The position numbers were made by a program, and so were the translations under genes. The notes beneath the pieces are model-generated. The model made no database searches and was not told the origin of the DNA. It was given only the letters and a program-made list of their open reading frames with translations. Below, piece by piece: positions 1 to 9,331 of a stretch of DNA of 64,000 nucleotides (position 1 is its first letter; each line of letters starts with the position of its first letter). Location: assembly GCA_020061465.1 (NCBI GenBank), contig JAGUYG010000016.1, positions 1 to 64,000 on the forward strand. The letters are read 5' to 3'. This DNA is from Ignavibacteriales bacterium. GTDB taxonomy: Bacteria > Bacteroidota > Ignavibacteria > Ignavibacteriales > Ignavibacteriaceae.

Positions 1-1
1 C

Positions 2-2452
2 ACATTTGACATACAAGTAAAAAATGATATAGAAGGATTGGGTTATGGTCAAATGAGAGTAAACGGCGAAATTATAGATATCGAAAATGATGAAGATGGG
101 ACACCGATTCAGACTCGTCCTTTTATTCAATATACTTTTGAAATTGTTGATGAGCTTTATGTTCTCAATAATAGTTATTATAAGTTTCGTAATTGGGAGA
201 ATGGTTCTTATGAACAAATAACAACCTTCAATTATGATTATTCAAATTTTGAATCTGACTTAAAGGTTTACAATTTTTACCGATTAACTCACCCTCTTAC
301 CGTAACCAACAACCTGGAAGGGGGTAGCAACACTAAATATAAAGTTAAATGGTTAGTAACCGGAGAAGAAGAAACAGTATTAACTAATAATCCTCCTTAT
401 TATGCATTTGATTTTATCGCTACTGGTGACAGATACGATATCACAGCTTTTCAGTCAATTGATGCATTAAATACAAACTGGCAATTCTTAAATTGGAATG
501 ATGGCACAAGTTCTTTAATCAGATCAGGAGAAGATATTACTTCAAATAATAATACCTTCACCGCCAACTACAAAGGCATAAACCGGTCCAATTATGCAGG
601 TGCTTATGCAAACAACAGCCAGAGAAAATTTGTAAGAACTTCAAATGGTCATTTACACCAGGTTTATGAAAGCTTAGGGAGGGTATGGTATGAAAGAAGT
701 ACCGATAATGGTACAACCTGGGAAATAATGAATGGCGGAGGACCATTGGATAATGGTCAAGGTAAATTACCTTCAATCGATTATAGAGGTGATGCCGTCG
801 GAATAGTATGGCAAGAAAACGATGAGGGTGTATTAAAAATTCAGCTTGCATATTTTTTTAATGGAATAATGGATAATGATTATCCACAGAACGTGTTTTG
901 GGACGTATCTCAATCTTACGATAATAATACAAATCCGGTGATAGGGTGGGAATACAATTACCGTGCAATCGTTGCCTGGGAGAATAAATCGAGTGATGTA
1001 TATCCGGTAGGAATTGTTTGTAAATATGGCTCATTTAGTTCCTCCGGTGTAAATTGGTTTGATACTGAAAATATATCTACAAGTATTAATGCTATCAATC
1101 CTACAATAGCGGCTAATAAAATAGATAATTTAGATAGAATCTTTTATCTGGCATGGCAGCAATCAAACGAAATCAAATACTGCAAAATAAACGGCGATAG
1201 TTATAATCAAATAATACTATCTGCAGTTGAAACTCCATCAAGTGGAAATGGCTATTCAATAAATATCAAACCTAGTATAGCATTCTATTACACAAGCTTT
1301 TATCCTACAATAATCTGGTTGGTAGAAGAACCGATTACCTATATTCAAAAAGTTCAGCTTAGAATAAAATATGGAACTAATTGGAGCCAGTTTTGGACTT
1401 GGGCTTACGGAGGAGGTAACGATATCCTTAGTGCAAACATAAATAATAATTCAAGCGGAAAGTTTGTATTAGCTTGGGGAGGAGATCTAAATGATAAATA
1501 TTTAACAAGCCAATCAACAACGCAAACGTACAACTTAACAACTCAAGGCGATGTTCAGGTATCGAATGCCGGTTCAACCATGGGTGATATGAAGATAATG
1601 TCATTTGATAAATGGAATGTCCCTCATGCATTCACGGCATCACCGGTTACACAAGGATTGTATAAAACAAATGGCAGTGAGATAGTAAGCAAGGGATTTT
1701 GCTTAACAAAAGAAGAAGAGGTGTATGCATTTGATATCGGTGGCATTGAAGCTGACGGGATTAGAATTCTGTTCACTGATTCATTTGATGAAGATACAAC
1801 AGAAGCAGAAAACAGAATAGAGAGCGAAGCATTTTTATTAACCAATAACTCTAACTTTAGCTTAAAGATGGATTATTATTCTGTAGCGAAAGAGAAGGCT
1901 AAACCGTCTGAAGTGGTTTTTAAGGTTAAACTGGTAGATGCAAAAAGCGGAGAGGTATTAGGAGTTCTGAAAGAGGAGAATAAACAAAATGAGCATTATA
2001 AAAATAGCGGTTTAAAAATTAGTACTGAAGGAATAGGAAACCGGGAAGTAAAACTATTGCTGGAATTTTTCTCCGAAGGTTACAGCGCAGTAAAATATAT
2101 TTCTGTAATCACAGACTCCTCAAAGCTTGATAAACAAAATTATCAAACTATCGATTATACCGGCGATGAAGTCATTAAGGATTATGTTTTACTTCAAAAC
2201 TATCCCAATCCCTTTAACCCGGTAACAACAATTAGTTACCAATTACCGTCAGATGGAATGGTAAAATTAGTTGTTTATGATATGCTCGGAAAAGAAGTGG
2301 AAACGCTTATAAATAAATATCAAAGCAAAGGAAAATACGAGGTCAAATTTAATACAGAGTCCACAGCAAGCGGATTGGCAAGCGGAATGTACCTGTATCG
2401 GTTAACCGCTGGAGATGTAATAATAACTAAGAAAATGTTGTTGTTGAAATAA
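2..2452 (+). CDS. T9SS-exported protein, C-terminal sorting domain (5' partial)
   Basis: The reading frame is open to the left edge, so this is the 3' part of a longer gene; the first in-frame TTG near position 38 is not a convincing start. About 816 residues are visible. Residues ~90-192 resemble an InlB B-repeat-like beta domain, ending in an F-L-N-W-N-D-G ... F-T-A-N-Y-K-G pattern. A sialidase-like (BNR) region follows, with an Asp-box STDNGTTW at ~233-240 and recurring V-W-Q-E-N / A-W-Q-Q-S strands that suggest a beta-propeller. The last ~88 residues are a type A T9SS sorting domain with NYPNPFNPVTTISY, a YDMLGKEV strand, SGMYLYRL and a basic KKMLLLK end. The protein is probably translocated by T9SS and displayed or released outside the cell. 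Ligand or enzymatic activity is unknown, and no catalytic sialidase arginine triad could be assigned. Confidence 0.9.
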   Translation, partial: TFDIQVKNDIEGLGYGQMRVNGEIIDIENDEDGTPIQTRPFIQYTFEIVDELYVLNNSYYKFRNWENGSYEQITTFNYDYSNFESDLKVYNFYRLTHPLTVTNNLEGGSNTKYKVKWLVTGEEETVLTNNPPYYAFDFIATGDRYDITAFQSIDALNTNWQFLNWNDGTSSLIRSGEDITSNNNTFTANYKGINRSNYAGAYANNSQRKFVRTSNGHLHQVYESLGRVWYERSTDNGTTWEIMNGGGPLDNGQGKLPSIDYRGDAVGIVWQENDEGVLKIQLAYFFNGIMDNDYPQNVFWDVSQSYDNNTNPVIGWEYNYRAIVAWENKSSDVYPVGIVCKYGSFSSSGVNWFDTENISTSINAINPTIAANKIDNLDRIFYLAWQQSNEIKYCKINGDSYNQIILSAVETPSSGNGYSINIKPSIAFYYTSFYPTIIWLVEEPITYIQKVQLRIKYGTNWSQFWTWAYGGGNDILSANINNNSSGKFVLAWGGDLNDKYLTSQSTTQTYNLTTQGDVQVSNAGSTMGDMKIMSFDKWNVPHAFTASPVTQGLYKTNGSEIVSKGFCLTKEEEVYAFDIGGIEADGIRILFTDSFDEDTTEAENRIESEAFLLTNNSNFSLKMDYYSVAKEKAKPSEVVFKVKLVDAKSGEVLGVLKEENKQNEHYKNSGLKISTEGIGNREVKLLLEFFSEGYSAVKYISVITDSSKLDKQNYQTIDYTGDEVIKDYVLLQNYPNPFNPVTTISYQLPSDGMVKLVVYDMLGKEVETLINKYQSKGKYEVKFNTESTASGLASGMYLYRLTAGDVIITKKMLLLK

Positions 2453-2508
2453 CGACATTTTATAAAATAAGTTGAGTCAAAGTTCTAATTTGTAAAATAG
2501 TGAATGTT

Positions 2509-2561
2509 TAAAGATGACATCTTTTAGCGCCCGATTTCGCATGTAAAGATGTCATCTTTTA
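2509..2561. repeat. Inverted pair of 13-bp palindromes (GATGACATC family)
   Basis: Two near-identical 18-mers, TAAAGATGACATCTTTTA (2509-2526) and TAAAGATGTCATCTTTTA (2544-2561), face each other across 17 nt. Each copy is also an odd-length palindrome by itself. The same family recurs at 4512-4561. The pair lies between the T9SS cargo gene and truA, and could act as a terminator-like hairpin or be a mobile palindromic repeat. Confidence 0.85.
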
Positions 2562-2587
2562 CCATTATCTTTAACCAGGAAGCTTGA

Positions 2588-3394
2588 ATGGCAAAATTTA
2601 AACTTTTAATAGAATATGAGGGTACTCGTTACAGCGGCTGGCAGATGCAGCAAAACGCTAAAACCATTCAAGGAAAACTCTACGAAGCAGCCGAAAAAAT
2701 ATTTAAAGGAGAAAAGGTTGATATACAAGGTTCCGGCAGAACCGATGCCGGAGTTCATGCACTTTTTCAGGCTGCACATCTCGATGTAAAAACAATGCTT
2801 GCCACGGAAATTATTAAATTTAAGTTTAATGACCTCCTTCCTTCAGATATAAATATTTTAGCAGTTGAAAAAGCCGATAAAAATTTTCATGCGAGACACA
2901 GTGCTGTGAGCAGAAGTTATATATATCAAATCTCGCGCAGACGGACTGCCTTCGGTAAAAATTTTGTGTGGTGGATTAAAGACAAACTTGATGTAAACAA
3001 AATAAGCAGCGCTGCGGAGTTATTTATCGGCTTGCATGATTTTGCTTCTTTTGCCGATCAAGACCCGGAAGAAAAATCAACTAAGGTTATGATAAGTGAC
3101 ATCCAAATAAAAGAGCATGGAGAATTATTGTTAATCAGAATTATAGGCTCACACTTTCTATGGAAAATGGTAAGAAGAATGGTGGGAATCTTAGTTGAAA
3201 TCGGAAGAGGCAACAAATCAGCCGAAGATATTCTTTTTTATTTAGCTGATAAATCTAAAGAGCCGGCAAAATTTACTGCGCCTCCAAGCGGATTATTTTT
3301 GGAACATATATCTTATAATAAAGATGACTCACCCGGCGAACTTTTGCCGGTTCTAAACCTAAGAACCTTTCCAAATCGATTCCGGGGAAAATGA
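2588..3394 (+). CDS. truA: tRNA pseudouridine(38-40) synthase TruA
   Basis: This enzyme isomerises uridines 38-40 in the anticodon arm of many tRNAs to pseudouridine, in the cytoplasm. The 268-residue length is normal for the family. The catalytic motif GSGRTDAGVHA is intact, with the nucleophilic aspartate at D53. The N-terminal YEGTRYSGWQ and the later GSHFLWKMVRRMVG and APPSGLFL blocks are also typical. The ATG start fits the family N-terminus. The ribosome-binding region (CCAGGAAGCTTGA) has an AGGA core. The gene stands alone, converging on the aldo/keto reductase gene downstream. Confidence 0.97.
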   Translation: MAKFKLLIEYEGTRYSGWQMQQNAKTIQGKLYEAAEKIFKGEKVDIQGSGRTDAGVHALFQAAHLDVKTMLATEIIKFKFNDLLPSDINILAVEKADKNFHARHSAVSRSYIYQISRRRTAFGKNFVWWIKDKLDVNKISSAAELFIGLHDFASFADQDPEEKSTKVMISDIQIKEHGELLLIRIIGSHFLWKMVRRMVGILVEIGRGNKSAEDILFYLADKSKEPAKFTAPPSGLFLEHISYNKDDSPGELLPVLNLRTFPNRFRGK

Positions 3395-3428
3395 TTAAAA
3401 CTAATACAAACTTCTGATATTATTTTTT

Positions 3429-4403
3429 TTATTCTTTCTTCAATACTTCTCTTATAAATTCAAAATCTTCATCGGTTAATGGTTTGTCTTTTCCGGCAAG
3501 ATTTGCTTTTACCTGCTTCAAATTTCTAAAACCCGGAATTACTGCGCCTACCACTTTATAATGCAGAATATATTGCAAAGCCATTCTTGCAAGCTGATCT
3601 ACGCTGCTTCCGAATCTGCTTTGCATCTTAGCTAATTTGGGTTCAAGCCTTTCGAGATTTTCTTTAGTAAATCTTTGAGAATTTACTCTATGATCACCGG
3701 GTTCAAATTTTGGTGGATTGTTTTTATCATATTTATCAAGAAGCAAACCCTGCTCTAATGGGCCAAAGGCGATGAAAGATATCTGATGCTCTTTCAATAA
3801 TTTTCTTGTAGGTGATCTTTCTTGAAGAAATTTATCATCCATTGCGCTGGCAAAACCCTGAATTGCGTCCGGTTTAACTCTTGGAATAAGCCGAACAAAA
3901 TCTTCGTGTGAATAAGCCGATTGTCCTATCAATCTAATCTTTCCTTCTTCTTTTAAGCGGTACATTACCTCAACCGCATCGTCAAGGTATTCGTCATTAT
4001 CACCGAAGTTGCCGTGATGGAAATAATATAAATCAATATAATCACGTTTAAGATTGATTAACGATTGCTCGCATTGATGCCTGATATGCTGCGGTTCATA
4101 AGCATGATGTGCTGTACCGGGGAACCATCCTACTTTAGTTGCGATAATGAAGTTATTGGTTCTTTTATCAAGAATTCTTCCGAGCATTCTTTCAGCACGT
4201 CCGTTGCCGTAAACATCTGCATTATCAAAATGGTTTACTCCTTGATCAATTGCATAGTTGATTGCTTCGGCAACTTCATTTTCATCAACATTAGCCCAGC
4301 CGTTGGGCACTCCATCAACCCAATTCAGCCCGCCCATCGTCCAGCAACCTAAACTTATTTCTGAAATTTCTACATCCGATTTACCGATTTTTCTGTAATT
4401 CAT
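3429..4403 (-). CDS. Aldo/keto reductase
   Basis: An NAD(P)H-dependent (beta/alpha)8-barrel oxidoreductase, 324 residues. I take the ATG at 4403 because a GGAAG ribosome-binding site lies just upstream; an in-frame TTG at 4415 lies within that leader. The family catalytic tetrad is visible as D60 and Y65 (HFDNADVYGNGRAE), K90 (IIATKVGW) and H129/H130 (DLYYFHHG). The later EQGLLLDKY and AVIPGFRNLKQV segments match the cofactor-binding end of the barrel. The substrate cannot be deduced. The gene is monocistronic, convergent with truA. Confidence 0.93.
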   Translation of the reverse strand: MNYRKIGKSDVEISEISLGCWTMGGLNWVDGVPNGWANVDENEVAEAINYAIDQGVNHFDNADVYGNGRAERMLGRILDKRTNNFIIATKVGWFPGTAHHAYEPQHIRHQCEQSLINLKRDYIDLYYFHHGNFGDNDEYLDDAVEVMYRLKEEGKIRLIGQSAYSHEDFVRLIPRVKPDAIQGFASAMDDKFLQERSPTRKLLKEHQISFIAFGPLEQGLLLDKYDKNNPPKFEPGDHRVNSQRFTKENLERLEPKLAKMQSRFGSSVDQLARMALQYILHYKVVGAVIPGFRNLKQVKANLAGKDKPLTDEDFEFIREVLKKE

Positions 4404-4511
4404 TTTTTCTTCCAAAAAATATTTGTTGGTCTATTAGTTTGTAAATTTCGTGCGGAATGACCGATTAATTAATTATGAATTAGTTCCCTAACATTAATGT
4501 TCAAAAATTAT

Positions 4512-4561
4512 AGAGATGACATCTTTTGATTCATAATCCCGCTGCGAAAGATGTCATCTCT
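4512..4561. repeat. Inverted palindrome pair, second copy of the GATGACATC family
   Basis: AGAGATGACATCTTT (4512-4526) and its exact reverse complement AAAGATGTCATCTCT (4547-4561) flank a 20-nt loop. The core is the same as at 2509-2561, 2 kb away. The repeat lies between two minus-strand genes, downstream of the gene at 4606-5325, so it may help end that transcript. Confidence 0.85.
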
Positions 4562-4605
4562 ATTTTCTCTGTACATTTTCAAATTCCAATATTCTGTCAC
4601 GCCGG

Positions 4606-5325
4606 TTAAAATATTTCCTCCAGAGTTTGATATTTTGTATGCATGTCTTCTACTGCATCTGGAATTTGAGAATTGTCGTTTCCATCCAAAAGCTTTGCAA
4701 GTTCCTTAACCGCTTCAAAAAGTTCGTTAGCTGCTTCGTTATATTTTTCAGTTTTAGCTTCGAGCCGTTTGGGTAGCGCTGCTTTGGTTACGGCTTCAGC
4801 CGTCTGAAGCATATCGTCTTTCACAGACCTTATGCTGTCAAAATCATCCTCCGGTAAATAGTAGTGATAGATTACGTACAAAATTTTGTGGAACTCGTCA
4901 ACCTCTATGAGCACCGGTCTGATAATTCTAACAAGCATTTCATACTTGGTATGCAGTTCCTCAGCCGCCTTTAATAAAGCAGCATCGTCCTCACCCGCAG
5001 CTTTTTCGTTATAATCTATAACAGATTTTTTAAATGCTTCAATCCCTTCATCCCATTTTTGTTTTTTATCACGAAGTATGCCGGGAAGTTCAGCGGAATA
5101 AATATCTTCTGCAAGTGCGTTCACTTCATCAACATAGCTTCGCAGAGCGGCATAATCTTTATCGGGATAAGCGGTATGCCAGATAGGATACATCACCTCG
5201 TGAAAAACCGATAACTCGGGAACATTGCTTTCGGTTTCACCCGGCTGATGTGTTTCCTGAGCTGTTAGATTAATTGTAAATGCAAAACAGACTGATAAAA
5301 AGATGTTAAATAGTGATTTGTTCAT
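4606..5325 (-). CDS. Secreted protein with a duplicated His-containing helical domain
   Basis: A 239-residue protein of unrecognised family. The start is the ATG at 5325, preceded by AGAGGGGATAAA; a farther ATG at 5340 overlaps that ribosome-binding site. Residues 1-23 form a signal peptide ending near LTAQ. The mature part is an internal duplication, residues ~38-135 and ~143-238, each predicted mostly alpha-helical. Each repeat begins with F-H-x3-Y-x-I-x-H and ends with (L/M)HTKY, placing histidines at 42/50/125 and 146/154/229, exactly 104 residues apart. The sequence has only one cysteine (in the signal peptide), so no CxxCH haem site. Conserved paired histidines suggest metal or non-covalent haem binding in a four-helix bundle, but this is inference. 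The nearby haem biosynthesis operon is suggestive only. Confidence 0.8.
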   Translation of the reverse strand: MNKSLFNIFLSVCFAFTINLTAQETHQPGETESNVPELSVFHEVMYPIWHTAYPDKDYAALRSYVDEVNALAEDIYSAELPGILRDKKQKWDEGIEAFKKSVIDYNEKAAGEDDAALLKAAEELHTKYEMLVRIIRPVLIEVDEFHKILYVIYHYYLPEDDFDSIRSVKDDMLQTAEAVTKAALPKRLEAKTEKYNEAANELFEAVKELAKLLDGNDNSQIPDAVEDMHTKYQTLEEIF

Positions 5326-5403
5326 TTTATCCCCTCTCATAATTATTATGAAAAATTTTTACGGATATAATTTAATAAATAAAAAATTCATGCGGTAGGA
5401 AAA

Positions 5404-5757
5404 TCATAATCTATCAAGCTGCTGCCTCTCCGATTTTTTTAGTCCAATAACAACAAGTTCATATGAATGATCAATCCATTTATAAATCAGCTTGTCAGGA
5501 ACTGAATTATCTATTATTACGGTATTCCAATGCGTTTTATTCATGTGGTAGCCAGGGGTTACCGCGTCATACCTTTCTCTTAATTCTACAGCTTTTTCCG
5601 GATCGCATTTTAAGTTTATGCTTACCGGCGGAGTAAGATTTGCAATTAAAAAAATCTTGCTCATTACTTTATATACAGGAGATTCTTCGTCAAACGGAGT
5701 GCTTTCAGCTACTCCTCTTTTCTTTAAACAGTAATTTCGAATTAGCTCTAAGTTCAT
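5404..5757 (-). CDS. MmcQ/YjbR family protein
   Basis: A small cytoplasmic protein of the MmcQ/YjbR (CyaY-like fold, DUF419) family, 117 residues from the ATG at 5757. An in-frame TTG at 5787 would add ten unlikely residues. Family hallmarks are the N-terminal LELIRNYCLKKRGVAESTPF, the INLKCDPEKAVELRERY segment and the central PGYHMNKTHWNTV with its invariant histidine and tryptophan. Members are annotated as DNA-binding, but the biochemical role is not established. The gene stands alone. Confidence 0.9.
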   Translation of the reverse strand: MNLELIRNYCLKKRGVAESTPFDEESPVYKVMSKIFLIANLTPPVSINLKCDPEKAVELRERYDAVTPGYHMNKTHWNTVIIDNSVPDKLIYKWIDHSYELVVIGLKKSERQQLDRL

Positions 5758-5795
5758 AGATTTCAACTTACAGGTTACCTTACACAATAGAGTAT

Positions 5796-5897
5796 AAAAC
5801 CTCCGGGGTTTTGTTAATTAATATGTTCTTAAACTTGTTTTTTAGTTTATAATCAAAATTATTTACGTAGAACCAATCATTAAAACCTCGGAGGTTT
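5796..5897. repeat. Pair of AAACCTC...GAGGTTT palindromes
   Basis: AAAACCTCCGGGGTTTT at 5796-5812 and AAAACCTCGGAGGTTT at 5882-5897 are two members of one palindromic family, about 70 bp apart, between the MmcQ gene and hemB. A second pair with the same core lies at 26420-26471. Dispersed paired copies suggest an REP-like element. Confidence 0.8.
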
Positions 5898-5961
5898 GGC
5901 ATTATGCGTAACGTGAGTTATAGGATATAACAACTTGTTTACCGCTTAATTGATAGATTGA

Positions 5962-6945
5962 TCATTTGCTCTTATCCAGCCATGTTGCTGCTTCTTTTGC
6001 GAAGTAAGTAAGAATCATATCCGCGCCGGCTCGTTTAATTGCGATTAGGGATTCGATCATTACACGCTCTTCATCAATCCAATTATTTCTGCCGGCAGCT
6101 TTAATCATGGCATACTCACCGCTTACCTGATATGCTGCTGTAGGTAAACCGAATTTTTGTTTTACTCGATAGATAATATCGAGATAAGGTCCAGCTGGTT
6201 TAACCATAACCATATCAGCTCCTTCTTCAATGTCTGTTTCAACTTCGCGTAGAGCCTCATTAGCGTTTCCGATATCCATTTGATGCGAACGTCTATCTCC
6301 AAATGCAGGGGTAGATTCGGCTGCATCCCTGAAGGGTCCGTAATAACCAGATGCATATTTTGCCGCATAGCTAAGAATCGGAATTTTTGTAAAGCCCTTT
6401 TCATCAAGAGCTTTTCTAATGGCGGCTACTCTCCCGTCCATCATATCGGAAGGTGCTATTATATCGGCGCCCGCCTCTGCGTGGGTTACTGCTTCTTTTG
6501 CAAGCAGTTCGATAGTTTCGTCATTCAAAATTTCTTCGCCTTCTAAAACACCGCAGTGACCATGAGAAGTGTATTCACACATGCAAACATCAGTAATAAC
6601 TACTAAATCTTTTACTTCAGATTTGATTGCTCTAACGGCTCTTTGAATTATTCCGTTCGGCTCGTAGGCTTCTGAACCTTTTTCATCTTTGTGCTCAGGT
6701 ATGCCGAATAATATCACTGCAGGAATTCCTAATGCAGAAACCTCCTTACATTCTTTAACAAGATTGTCTATCGATAATTGATAAACTCCCGGCATTGATT
6801 TTACTTCATTTTTAATTTTTTCACCAGGCACAACAAACAAGGGATAGATAAAATCATTCTTCGATAACTCGGTTTCACGCACCATATCGCGTATAATAGG
6901 ATTGTATCTTAATCTTCTTAATCTTTTTGTAGGAAAAACAGACAT
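5962..6945 (-). CDS. hemB: Delta-aminolevulinic acid dehydratase (porphobilinogen synthase)
   Basis: It condenses two 5-aminolevulinate molecules to porphobilinogen, the first common step of tetrapyrrole synthesis. The length of 327 residues is standard. The Schiff-base lysines are K196 ([17 protein letters not shown]) and K249 ([12 protein letters not shown]). The three zinc-site cysteines C121, C123 and C131 are present in [15 protein letters not shown], so this is a zinc-type enzyme. A GGAG ribosome-binding site precedes the ATG. It is the last gene of the hemH-hemG-hemB run, 61 nt after hemG. Confidence 0.97.
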   Translation of the reverse strand: MSVFPTKRLRRLRYNPIIRDMVRETELSKNDFIYPLFVVPGEKIKNEVKSMPGVYQLSIDNLVKECKEVSALGIPAVILFGIPEHKDEKGSEAYEPNGIIQRAVRAIKSEVKDLVVITDVCMCEYTSHGHCGVLEGEEILNDETIELLAKEAVTHAEAGADIIAPSDMMDGRVAAIRKALDEKGFTKIPILSYAAKYASGYYGPFRDAAESTPAFGDRRSHQMDIGNANEALREVETDIEEGADMVMVKPAGPYLDIIYRVKQKFGLPTAAYQVSGEYAMIKAAGRNNWIDEERVMIESLIAIKRAGADMILTYFAKEAATWLDKSK

Positions 6946-7006
6946 GATTACTCCAATTTAAAATTTGAAAGTACAATTATAGTTACGTGGTTTTTATAAT
7001 TTTAGC

Positions 7007-8368
7007 TTATAGCTTATGAACAATTGCCGCCGCATTTTTTATGCAATCACCCACAGAAATTCCGCCGCGGTAATTGCCGCTTAAAATAATTCCGGGATTT
7101 CTCTTTTCAAATTCGTCAAAATAGTTTTCGTGTTCAATATAACCTAAATTGTATTGAGGAATAGCTTTAGCCCAATACCTATGGGCAGAATATATCGGGG
7201 AGCTTTTAATTTCCATTATCTCATTAAATTCTGTCAGAACTTTTTTAATCAATAACTCAACATCAGAATTATCAATTTCAGGATTTCTTGCACCTCCAAT
7301 GAACAGTGTAAATGCAGCTTTATCGTCCGGTGATCTGCCGGGAAAAATGATAGAACTCCATATTGCACCTAAAAAGGATTTATTTTCCCTAGAAGGAATT
7401 AAAAACCCGAATCCGTCAAGCGCCCGAGAAATATCCTTCTTTGCATATACAACATATAAAACTAAAACAGGCGGATAATAAATTTCCATTAAACGCTTAG
7501 CTGCTTCCTCATCAAAGTGTTTAATGATATTTGCAGCAATGTATGCAGGCAGCGTGCTTATAACAGAATCGCATTCAAGAGAATATCGTTCACCCCTCTT
7601 TGTGTAACTTACGATGTATCCGTTTCCTTTTGTCGTTACCTGATCAACTTCGGAATTATATAATACTCTTTCACCAAGATGTTTAGCTAATGCGAGGGGT
7701 AAAACCTGCATACCATCTTTAAATGACAACATCTTTGCGCTTTGCTTCGATTTTTCATCGCGTCTTTTCCTCTCTTTAATACTTTTGATTGTTCCCACAA
7801 TTAAACCGCCGTAAATTTCTTCCAATGCGTATAATTTTGGAAATGCAGACTTAACGCTTAATTCCTCCGGTCTACCCGCATAAACACCGGCAACAAACGG
7901 ATTAATTGCATAATCAAGAAATTCCTTTCCCAATCTTCGCGTAACAAACTCTGCGACACTTTGGTAGTAACCGTCTTTTGATTTAGCGATAAAAGGTTCG
8001 GCAAACAATCGCAATTTTGCTTTTGTGGAAAATAAGCCGGTCTTTAAAAAAGCGATAGGATTCATCGGCAAAGAATGTATTCGATTGTTTCTCAGAATAT
8101 ATCTTTTGTTTGCTGCTTTATTAGCATACACCAATTGGTCATGCAGATTCAATTCATCAATAAGTTTGGATATAACCGGTGTCGTTTCAAGTGCGCTATT
8201 TGGTCCTCTGTCAAATAAGTATCCGTTTTCTTTAACCGTTTCAATCGAACCGCCCGGCTCAGATTTTTTTTCAATTACAGTAACATCGTATCCTTTTTGA
8301 GCTAATAAATAAGCAGTAACCAATCCCGAGATTCCTGCACCGAGAACTATGATTTTCTTTTTATTCAT
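7007..8368 (-). CDS. hemG: Protoporphyrinogen oxidase (HemY/PPOX type)
   Basis: An FAD-dependent oxidase converting protoporphyrinogen IX (or coproporphyrinogen III) to the porphyrin. The 453-residue protein starts with a Rossmann GAGISG loop (residues 10-15) and the ribose-binding E33 (VIEKKSEPGGS). The mid-region KMLSFKDGMQVLP and C-terminal LSGNYRGGISVGDCIKNA are typical of the amine-oxidase-like PPOX family. It lies 12 nt after hemH and 61 nt before hemB. The name hemG follows the oxygen-dependent PPOX family model; the same enzyme is often called hemY. Whether it uses proto- or coproporphyrinogen cannot be told from sequence alone. Confidence 0.94.
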   Translation of the reverse strand: MNKKKIIVLGAGISGLVTAYLLAQKGYDVTVIEKKSEPGGSIETVKENGYLFDRGPNSALETTPVISKLIDELNLHDQLVYANKAANKRYILRNNRIHSLPMNPIAFLKTGLFSTKAKLRLFAEPFIAKSKDGYYQSVAEFVTRRLGKEFLDYAINPFVAGVYAGRPEELSVKSAFPKLYALEEIYGGLIVGTIKSIKERKRRDEKSKQSAKMLSFKDGMQVLPLALAKHLGERVLYNSEVDQVTTKGNGYIVSYTKRGERYSLECDSVISTLPAYIAANIIKHFDEEAAKRLMEIYYPPVLVLYVVYAKKDISRALDGFGFLIPSRENKSFLGAIWSSIIFPGRSPDDKAAFTLFIGGARNPEIDNSDVELLIKKVLTEFNEIMEIKSSPIYSAHRYWAKAIPQYNLGYIEHENYFDEFEKRNPGIILSGNYRGGISVGDCIKNAAAIVHKL

Positions 8369-8380
8369 TTAAAATTTTCA

Positions 8381-9331
8381 TTAAAGATTTTTTATTACTA
8401 TTTCTTTGAGAGCATCCACGAATAATTCGGAATCATTGAGTCCGGGCATAACCACATAATTTACAATTCCGGCATTTTCGGCAACGTGTCTGTATTCAAT
8501 ATCCAATTCGAATAAGGTTTCTATATGATCTGAAACGAAACTAATTGGAATAATTAGAAGATTCTTTTTTCCTTTTGCGGCAAGGTTTTCAATCATCTTA
8601 TCAGTGGCAGGCTCAAGCCACTTTGCAGGACCAACCTTACTTTGATAACAAATATGATATTCGTGTGAATAATCCCTTAATTTCATCACAGCTTCAATTG
8701 TTTTTTTGATTTGCTCGCTGTAAGGATCTCCTTTTTTTACATAACTAACCGGAGTCCCGTGGGCACTAAACACCAATTGAATTTCGTTCCTTATCTTTTC
8801 GGGGAATTTTAATATAGCTTCATCAATTCGATGATTTATTGCCTTGATATATAAAGGATGATCAAAGTAATCATTTATATAAATTACGTTATTGCTGTTA
8901 CCGTCGAAAACTCGTTTCCACTCATTAAATGATGAGCCGGTTGTCGAAATTGAATATTGCGGATAAAGTGGAAGTAAAATAATTTTATCATAATTTTTTT
9001 CTGCAACTATTGCGGCAGTTTCATGCGTAAGGGGTTTCCAATATCTCATAGCAATGTAGCAGTCAACGTCAAATGATTCATCGCGCAATTTTTGTTCTAA
9101 CATTTTCCTTTGTAATTCAGTCCACATTCCTATCGGTGATTTGCCGCCTATTAGTTTATATTCTTCCTGAACTTTAGGTGCTCTTTTTTTCGAAATAAAT
9201 CGAGCAAGAGTTTTTTGAAATGGGAGCTTAAAAATATCCGGGTCATTAAATAAATTTTCCAGGAATGGCTGCACAGCATCGAGCGAATCCGGACCTCCGA
9301 GATTTAACAACACTACTGCACTTTTTCTCAC
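8381..9331 (-). CDS. hemH: Ferrochelatase
   Basis: It inserts ferrous iron into the porphyrin ring, the last haem step. The 316-residue protein has the family landmarks: VVLLNLGGPDS at the N-terminus, IGGKSPI, PLYPQYSISTTGS, the catalytic H191 in LVFSAHGTPVSY, and SFVSDHIETLFELD with the acidic E271. No C-terminal [2Fe-2S] cysteine cluster is present. It is the first gene of the minus-strand haem operon. Gene order suggests one transcript with hemG and hemB. Confidence 0.96.
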   Translation of the reverse strand: MRKSAVVLLNLGGPDSLDAVQPFLENLFNDPDIFKLPFQKTLARFISKKRAPKVQEEYKLIGGKSPIGMWTELQRKMLEQKLRDESFDVDCYIAMRYWKPLTHETAAIVAEKNYDKIILLPLYPQYSISTTGSSFNEWKRVFDGNSNNVIYINDYFDHPLYIKAINHRIDEAILKFPEKIRNEIQLVFSAHGTPVSYVKKGDPYSEQIKKTIEAVMKLRDYSHEYHICYQSKVGPAKWLEPATDKMIENLAAKGKKNLLIIPISFVSDHIETLFELDIEYRHVAENAGIVNYVVMPGLNDSELFVDALKEIVIKNL

